NCBI GenBank assembly: GCA_028283855.1
Contig: JAPWJX010000003.1
Location: 806,001-870,000 of the forward strand
DNA: 64,000 bases
Source of the DNA: Verrucomicrobium sp.
Lineage (GTDB): Bacteria > Verrucomicrobiota > Verrucomicrobiia > Methylacidiphilales > GAS474
Reading direction: 5' to 3'
Shown: positions 54,401 to 63,400 of the stretch, piece by piece
How positions within the stretch are numbered: position 1 is the stretch's first letter
How the letters are laid out: each line of letters begins with the position of its first letter
The notes under the pieces: model-generated
Told to the model about the DNA's origin: nothing
Databases searched by the model: none
The model's input: only the letters and a program-made list of their open reading frames with translations
Position numbers and translations under genes: made by a program

Positions 54401-57400
54401 AACGGCGCTGGCGCCGCGCTCACGGTCCTGGAGACGAACGGGACGGCGACCGGCTACGGCGTCTACGCGACCAACGCGGGAAGCGGCGGCGTCAGCCTGG
54501 TCAATCTAGGCGGCATTTCCGGCACCAATACGGCGAACACCAGCCTGACGCTGGGGGCCTTGTACGGGATCTACGCCACGCAAACGGGCAGTGGCGTCCT
54601 GGCGGTCAGCAACGCGGGCGCGGTCACCATGCTCATGCAGGCGACCACCAACTCGGTCACGAACACGGCGGGCGGCATTTACGGCATCTACGCGCTCAAC
54701 AACGGTTCCGGCGCGACCACGCTGAGCAATACGGGGACGGTCCAGGTCGCCTCGACCAACTTCAACTCCGCCAGCACGATGACGAACACGGCGGCCCTGG
54801 CGGCGACCAACGGCTCCACGGGGACGACGGGCCTGGTGAGCGTGGTGAACACCGGCGCGCTGACGAACACGGCGGGCAGCGGCTCGGGGGCCACGTACGG
54901 CATCTTCGCCGCCAACCGCGGCTCGGGCGGCGTTTGGGTGAGCAATCAGGGGGATATCGTCACGGGCGGCGGCGGCAGCGGCTACGGCATCTACGCCTGG
55001 GAGTCCAGCACCGCCTCCACGGCCTCCGTGCAGGTGAGCAACAGCGGGGCCTTCAGCCTGGGCAGCTACTTCGGAGGCACGAACATCGCGGCGATCAACG
55101 CCGGTGCGGGCGGCGTGCTCGTCTACAACACGGCGGCCTTGGCGAATACCAACGCGGGCGCCAACCACATCGGCATTCTCGCCCAAGAGAGCCTAGCCGG
55201 AGCGACCGGCTCCGTGGTGGTCAGCAATCTGGCGGCGCTCGCGGTGGGGCAGACCAGCTACGGATACAGTTCCACGATCATCGGCATCGATGCGGAGAAC
55301 GCGGGCCTGGGCCAGACCCTGGTCTTGACGACCAACATCTCCGCCGGGGCCAATGGCCAGACGAGCAACACCGCCTCCGCCACGGCCATCCGCCTGGCCC
55401 AGTCCAACGCCGCCAATACGAACCAGCTGGCCTTTACCAACACGGCGGGGACGACGCTTTCCGTCCTGGAAACCAACGGGACGGCCACGGGTTACGGCCT
55501 CTACGCCTCCAACGCGGGAACCGGCGGGGTTTCCTTCGTCAACCAGGCGGGGGCGACGATCACGGCGTCGAACACCGGTACGGCGGTGGTGTATGGCGCG
55601 TATATTGTCTCCTCCGCCAGCGGCGCGGCGGCGGCTGTCACCAATGCGGGGACCATTTCGAGCTGGGGCTCAAGCAACAGCGTGGCGTTGGAGGTGGACA
55701 AGGCCGCCGGGGCGCTGGCCATTCTCAATACCGGCACGATTTCCGGGGGCGGAGCGGGCGCCAATTCCGGGAGCGGAATCGTCTATAACGCGATCGGGTC
55801 GGGGGCCGATGTCACGATCTCCAATGCGGGCACCGTTTCGGCCTATGGCGGCGCTTACGGATACGCAATCAATGCGGTCAACGCGCAGACGGCTTCCATC
55901 ACCAATTCGGGAACGATGACCTCCTATGCCAATTGGTATGGCGGCGGCATCGCGGGCAATTCGACGAACAGTTTCTTCGTCGATAATGAGGGGACGCTCA
56001 CCTTCACCGGGAAAGGCGGCTCGGCGATCACGATCAGCAGCGCCTCCGGCACGGCGACCGTGACCAATAATGGGACCGTCACCTCCAGCATCAGCCTCAA
56101 CGGCGGCAGCGCCATCTCCGCGTCCGGCGCCGCGGTGAACGTCTATAACGGCGCGTCCGGCGCCGTGTACGGCGGGAGCAGCGTGGCGGGCATCACTTTC
56201 TACGGTATCAACGCCAGCAGCACGGGCGCGGTCACGGTGACCAACGCGGGCAAGATCGGCGTGGCGACGAACGCCCTGGCCAGCAGCGTCGGAGCGGCGA
56301 TCTACGCCGCGGGCGCGGGCGCGGTGAACGTGTTCAACCTGGCGGGTTCCACCCTCTATCTAAAGGGCGTGACCGGGGGAACCGGCGCGATCTACGGCAT
56401 CCAGGCGGTCGGCGGCGACACCCTGGCCGGGGGCGGCATTCTGGTGAGCAATGCCGGGACCGTTTCCGTGGCGGGCCAGGGCGGGAGCGCCTACGGCATC
56501 TCCGCTGCGAACACCAACGCGTCCGGCGTGGACGGCGTGACGGTCAGCAATGCCGCCGCCCTGGCGGTATCCGACACGAATGGCGCCGCCATCGGCCTGG
56601 ACGCGCGGACGGCGGGCCTGGGGGGGGTCAGCGTGGTCACCACCGATATTTCCGTCACGGTTTCCAACGCCACCAACACCGGTGTCTTTGGCGCGGCGGT
56701 GCAGCTGGCGCAGCTGAACGCGGCCAACACGAATCAGCTCTCCTTCACCAACGGGGCGGCGCTCAGCGTGGTTTCCACCAATATCACCGCGGCGGGCTAC
56801 GGCCTCTATGTCTCCAACGCGGGCACGGGCGGCGTGTCGATCGTCAACCAGTCCGGGGCGTCGATTTCCAACACGAATCGGGGCAGCGGCGCCGTCGTCA
56901 TCGACGGCATTTACGCGGCGGGAGGCAACGGCGCCCTGACGGTGAGCAACCTGGGGAGTGTGGCCGCCCTTAATACGGGCGGCGGCGCCGCGGCGATCGA
57001 CGCGGAGCACGCGGGCACGGGCAATGTGACCGTGGTGAACGCGGGCACGCTGGCCGCCAGCGGCAACGGCAGCTACGGCATCATCGCCAAGCAAAGCTCG
57101 GCGACGGGCAATGTGGTGGTCACCAATGCCGGCACCATCCAGGCGCCGCTGACGGTGGGCAGCGGCGTCACCTTCGGCATCGACGCGGAGAACGCCGGGG
57201 CGGGCAATATCCAGGTGGTCAATAGCGGCGTCATCAACGACGCCTCCGGCAACGGCATCCAGGCCCTGGCTTCCGGCAGCGGCGCGATCGACCTTCTCAA
57301 CACCGGCTCCATCACCAACAGCCTGGTCAACCCGAATGCCTCCAGCTACGCTCTTTATGCTCAAAGCAGCCTGAGCGGGACTAACGGCCTGGTCCGCATC

Positions 57401-60400
57401 ATCAACCAGGGGAGCTTGAGCGTGGCCGCTTCCTGGGGTGGAAGCGCTCTCGCCGGGGTGGGCATGTATGCGAGCAACGCCGGGACGGGCGGCATCTTCC
57501 TGGATAACCAGGCGGCCGGAAATATCCTGGTCAACGTGAGCGCGGGCAGCGGTTCCGCGGCCGGCGTCTATGCGAAGGAAACGGGCTCCGGCACGGTGAC
57601 GGTGAGCAACGAGGGCCTGATCAATGTCACGAACACCAGCGTGGCGGGCGCGGCCGGCATCGACGCGGAAACGACCGGCACGGGCGCGGTCAGCGTGGTC
57701 AACACGACGAACGTCAGCGTTGTCAGTGCGCCCGCTTCCGGGGGGACGAATACGGGCAACGCCTACGGCATCTACGGGGCGTCGAGCAACGCCGCGGGAG
57801 GCCTGGTTTCCGTGAGCAACGCGGGGAACATCTCCCTGACGTTCAGCAACGCCTTCACGAATAACAGCACGGCGGTCGTGGGAGCCTATAGCTCCGGAAC
57901 GGGCGGCATCGTCCTGACCAACACGGCCCAGTTGAGCCAGAGCAACGCGATCGTCAGCACCAACGCGATCTTCAACAGCGCCTCCATAATCGGCGTTTCC
58001 AACATGGGGTCCGGCACGGTCTTCGTGACCAATAGCGGGAAGCTGACCTCGGTCGGCAACTCCAGCATGGGCCTGTCGGTCGTCGGAGGCGCGGCGAGCG
58101 GAACCATCACGGTCAGCAACACGGGCGAGATCGCCGGTCCAGGAAATGGGATCCAGGTCAACGCCGCGGGAACGAATGCGATCAGCGTCTTCAACAGCGG
58201 CCTGATGAACGGCATGGGCTATAATCGCTGGGGCATTTATGTGGGGGCCAGCAGCAGCAACGCGGGCGCCGTGACGGTAAGCAACACGGGGAGCATCGGC
58301 ACGAATTACGGTTCTGTATTCGGGGGCATCAACGTGATCGACGCGGCGACGAATGCCGCGGGGCCGGGGGTGCTGGTCTGGAACACCGGCACGCTGACCA
58401 ATGGCTCTACGCAAGGGGCCGGCATCCGGGTGCTTTCCTCCGGCGCCCCGATCGTGATTACCAATTACGGGCAGATTTGGTTCGTGGCTACCGGGGGCAT
58501 CATCATGGCCCAGAACTCCGGGGCGGGTGCCGTCACGATTTTGAACACCAACCAGCTTGTCGGCTCTGGCGGCGTCCAATCCGCCATCGACGCGGAAAAC
58601 GTCGGGGCGGGCGCGGTCAATGTGACCAACAGCGGCGCGATTTATTTGAACACGAACAGCTACGTTACCGCCCCCTCCACCATCAGCACGAACTCGGGCC
58701 TCGCGGGCATCCTGGCGCTGAATCGCGGCACGGGCGCCACCGGCCAGGTGGGCGTGACCAACACGGGGGCGCTGCGGGTCCTGACAAACAACGTCACCAA
58801 CGCCGTCTACGGCATCGAGGCCACCAATGGCGGCTCCGGCGGCGTCTATGTGACGAACGGAGCGGCGATCGGGGTGAGTAACCTCTCCGCCATCGATAGC
58901 GGCGCCGCTTACGGTATTTACGCCACGGGCGCCGGTTCCGGCGCGGTGCTGGTCAGCAACACGGGGGTTCTCAACGTGCTGAACACGAACACCACCAATG
59001 GCATGGCCGGCGATGCCGTCGGCATCTTTGCCACCAACGGCGGCTCGGGCACGGCCCAGGTCGTCAATGGCGCCTCTCTCTCTGTGACGAATCTGGCGGG
59101 TACGACGAACACGAATAATTTCGTGCGCGGCATCTATGCGGTGTCGGCCGGCGCGGTGTCCGTTGTCAACCAGGCCGGGCAGACGATCAGCGTGGTGCAA
59201 AACGCGGGAGGCAACACGCGAGGCATCGAGGCCTCCGGCAGCGGCGCCGCAGTCACGATCAGCAATGCGGGCACGGTCTTCGTCCAGGAAACCGCGGCGC
59301 TCGGGGACACGGTGGGCTTAAGGGCGACGGGCGGCACCAGCGGCCTGGTTTCCGTGACCAATACGGGGACTGTGACGGTGAGTAACGCGGGCAATTATTC
59401 CACGGTTGGCATTTATGAATCCGGCAGCGGGACGGTGAATGAGTATGCCCTGAATGCGGGGACTTTGGGCGTATACGGTCCTAGCGCATATGGCATTGGT
59501 CTTGCCGGATCCGGTTCTGGGACTGTGACTGCGAGTAATGCGGCGGCCGCTTCTATTGTCGCCTCTGGATCGAGCGGCGCGGGAATCAAGGTCATCAATA
59601 ACTCCACCGGCACCAACGGCCTCGTCTCCGCGACGAACGCGGGAACGATCAGCATCTCCGGAGCGCTGGCGGGCATGTCCGGAACCAATAACGGCACCGG
59701 CGGCGTCAGCTTGGTCAACTTGGCCGGGGCCTCGATCACCGCGGCCAACGGCAACGGCATGGAGATCTACAACACCTCCGGCACCGGCGTCCTGACTCTC
59801 GATAACGAAGGGAGCATCGTCCGGACCGGCACGGGCGGCAGCAGCCTCTTCATCTCCAACACGGTCGCCGCCGCTTCCATTCAGATGACCAACGGCTCGA
59901 CGTTGGACGGCGGCGGCGGGGCGGGGATGACGGTGACTTCCGCGGGCGATATCAACATGGTCAACCTGGCCACCGGTTCGATCACCGTGACGGGCGCGGG
60001 TATCGGCATGCGCGCGTGGGAATCGGGCGCCGGAACGCTGACGATGACCAACTTCGGGACCATCACGGCTTTGAGCGGGGCCAACGGCATGTATGCGGAC
60101 AGCTACGGCGGCACCGGAGCGATCAGCATGCTCAACGCATCCACCGGCGTGCTTAACGTGGTCAACGGATCGGGCATTTACCTGATCAATACGAACGGGG
60201 CCCGCGCGATCACGGTGGAAAACCAGGGCCAGATTATCACGACCGGATCGGGCAGCGGCATCGTGGCGACCAATACGGTGGCCGGGGCGACGGTGGCGGT
60301 GACCAACGGCGGCGTCATCACGGTGGGAAGTGGCGACGGCATCCGGGTCGTCTCCGCGGGCGACGTCGGGGCGACCAATGCGGCCGGCGGCGTCATCAAC

Positions 60401-63400
60401 GTGACGGGCAGCGGCGTCGGCATCCATATCATCGAGACGGGAACCGGCGTCATGAGCGTGACGAATGCGGGCAGCATCGTTCTGACCGGCACGGGGGGCA
60501 CCGGCATCCTGACCACCAATCTCTATACCGGCACCGGCGGCTCCGACGGCACGACGAACACCGGCACGATCACGAACACAGCCAATTACGGCATCTACGC
60601 CGTGAATAACGACAGCGCGGGGGTTTCCGTCCTCAACAGCGGCACGATTGCTCTGACCAACGCGGCCGGGGTGGCCTACGGGATCTATGCCAGCGACGGC
60701 ACCGGCTCCGGAGGGGTGACGGTGGTGAACGTCAACGCGATCGGCTCTTCCGCCGCGCCGCTGGCCGGTCAGGGCATCTACGGCATCGACGCGGTGGCCA
60801 ACGGCGCTCTGACGGTGCGGAACGGCTCCTCCATCTATGTCCAGGACCTGGCGGGCAGCACGACGGCGGCGGTGGGCATCTCCGCCATCACGGCGGACGC
60901 CGCGAACGGGGCCGCTGTCCAGGTGACCAACAGCGGCACGCTGGTGGCGACGGGCAGCGGCGTCGGCGCCGTCGGCATCGACGCGCGGAACACGAACGCG
61001 GCGGGGACCGATCTGGTCAACATCTCCAACGCCGGCACGCTGACCGCCAGCGACAGCAACGGCGGCACGGCCATCGGCATCCGGGGCGAGCAGGACGGCC
61101 TGGGCTCCCTGGCCATCACGAACGCGGCCTCCATCGTCGCCGACGGCACGGGGGCGACCGGCATCCAGGCGATCCTCTCCAACGTTTCCAACAACAGCAC
61201 GGTGAAGGTCTTCAATTACGGGACGATCCTGGCGACCGATCCCGGGGCGGCCTCCGTCGGCATCGATATCAGCGCGGAGACGGCCGCCGGCGGCGCTGCC
61301 CTGGCGGTCAACACCAACCTGATCACGGCCATCGGCGACGGCGGCGGGGGCATCGGCATCCGGGTGAGCTCCACGGGCGCCGGGGGGACGGCCCAGGCCA
61401 CCAACACCGGGACGATCCTGGCTTCCGACACGAACGGCGGCGTGGCCTACGGCATCCAGGTTTCCGGCACCCAATCGGCCGTTCTGAGCGCGGTCAATAG
61501 CGGCCAGGTCGGCCTTGCCACCAATGCGATTTCCGGCAGCGGCAGCGCGGGCATCTATGTCAGCGGGCCGGGAACGGCCACCATCACTAACCAGGCGGGT
61601 GGCTCGGTCTACGTCCAGAACGCGGCGGGCAGCACCAACGCCGCCTATGGCCTGCGGGCGGAGACTTCGGACAACAGCGGCACCCGCTACACGGCGATCA
61701 CCAACGCGGGGACGGTGACGGTGATCGGCAGCGGCGGCGGGGCCTACGGCCTCTATGCCCGGAATTCCAATCCCGTTGGCTATGCGGCGACCTCGATCAC
61801 CAACACGGGCACGGTCCTGGTGATCGACACCAACGGAGGTTCCGCGATCGGCATCTACGGAGAGCATGGGGCGGGCAGCCACGCCTCCCTCTACAACTAC
61901 GGCGCGGTGACGGTGACGGCCAACGGCGCCTCGGCGATCGGCCTTTACGCCAATGCGCCGACGAACGGGGGCACGGGCCTCCAGGTCGTCACGAATATGG
62001 CCAACGTCACCGTCACCAACACGAAGGTGGGGGGCTCGGCGATCGGCATCACGTCCTACAACTTCGGCGGCGGTGGCAGCGACGTGGAAAACTTGGGCGC
62101 CACGAATGCGCTGACCGTCGTGGCCAACGGCGGCGGGGCGACGGGCATTTCCAGCGTCAATTACAACGGCAGCAGCCTCGCGGGCGCGACGAACGGCCAG
62201 GCCATCACGGTGAAGGACATCGGCGGCGGCAGCGCGATCGGCATGACAGGCTCGCCGCTGGTGAATCTGGCCGGGGGCAGCATCACGGTTTCCGCGACGA
62301 ATGCGGGCAACGCCTACGGGCTCTATCTTAACGGCTGGAATGGGTCGTCGCTCCAGTCCAATTACGGAACGATCTCCGTCCAGGCCGCCGGAACGGGCGA
62401 AAGCGCCGCGTTTTTCGGCTTTGGCCAGAGCGACATAAGCAACGGGCCGGTGGTCTCCCTGGTCAATCAAGGCACGCTCCTTTCCAGCAATACCGGCGGT
62501 GCGGCATATGGCATCGAGGCCAACAAGGGCCTTAACAGCGCCTACTACACGGGGGCGAGCACGGTCACCAACGGGGGTTTCATTGGCACCGCCTCCAACG
62601 CCATTGCGGGCGTCAACGCCACCGGCATTTACCTGGGAGTCAGCCAGGGCAGCGGCTATGTCCTCAACCAAACGACCGGCTCGATCATCGTCCAGGATCT
62701 GGCGGGCAGCACCCAGGCGGCCTACGGCATCAACCTGCGGGCCCTCTCCATCGCGGGCATCCTGTGGGCCAGCAACGGGGGCTCGATCGTGGTGACCGGC
62801 AGCGGGGCGGGCGCCTACGGCGTGGCGGCGGTGAACACGGGCTCCGCCGGGACAAACAGCGTGCAGGCCAGCAACAGCGGCACGATCGTGGTGAGCGACA
62901 CCAACGGCGGCACGGCGGTGGGTCTCTACGCGGAGAACGAGGGCGGCGCGGGGGTCCGGGCGGCGAACTACGCCGGGGGCACGATCCAGTCGACCGGCTA
63001 CGGCATTGAGGTGGTGAACTTTACCGGGAACAATTCCCCGGTCGGCATCAATTACGGGACGATCACGATGTCCGGCGCCGGCACCGGCATTTATGCGACG
63101 AACGCCGCGGCGGGCATCAGCGCCTACGCGAGCAACGCGGGGACGATCACCGTGGTCGACGGCATGGGCCTCTATAGCGCCAGCTCGGGCAATCCGGCCT
63201 ACGCGCAGAACCTGGCCGGCGGCGTCATCAATGTCACCGGGACGGGCATTGGCGTGGCTGGGATCAACACTGGCGCCCACAGCGTCTTCCTGACCAACGC
63301 GGGGACGATCAACGCCGCCACGGGCGCCACCGGCATGGCCGTGCTCAACGGGACGACCGGCAACGCCAGCGTCGTCAACGCGGCGGGCGGCACGGTCAAC

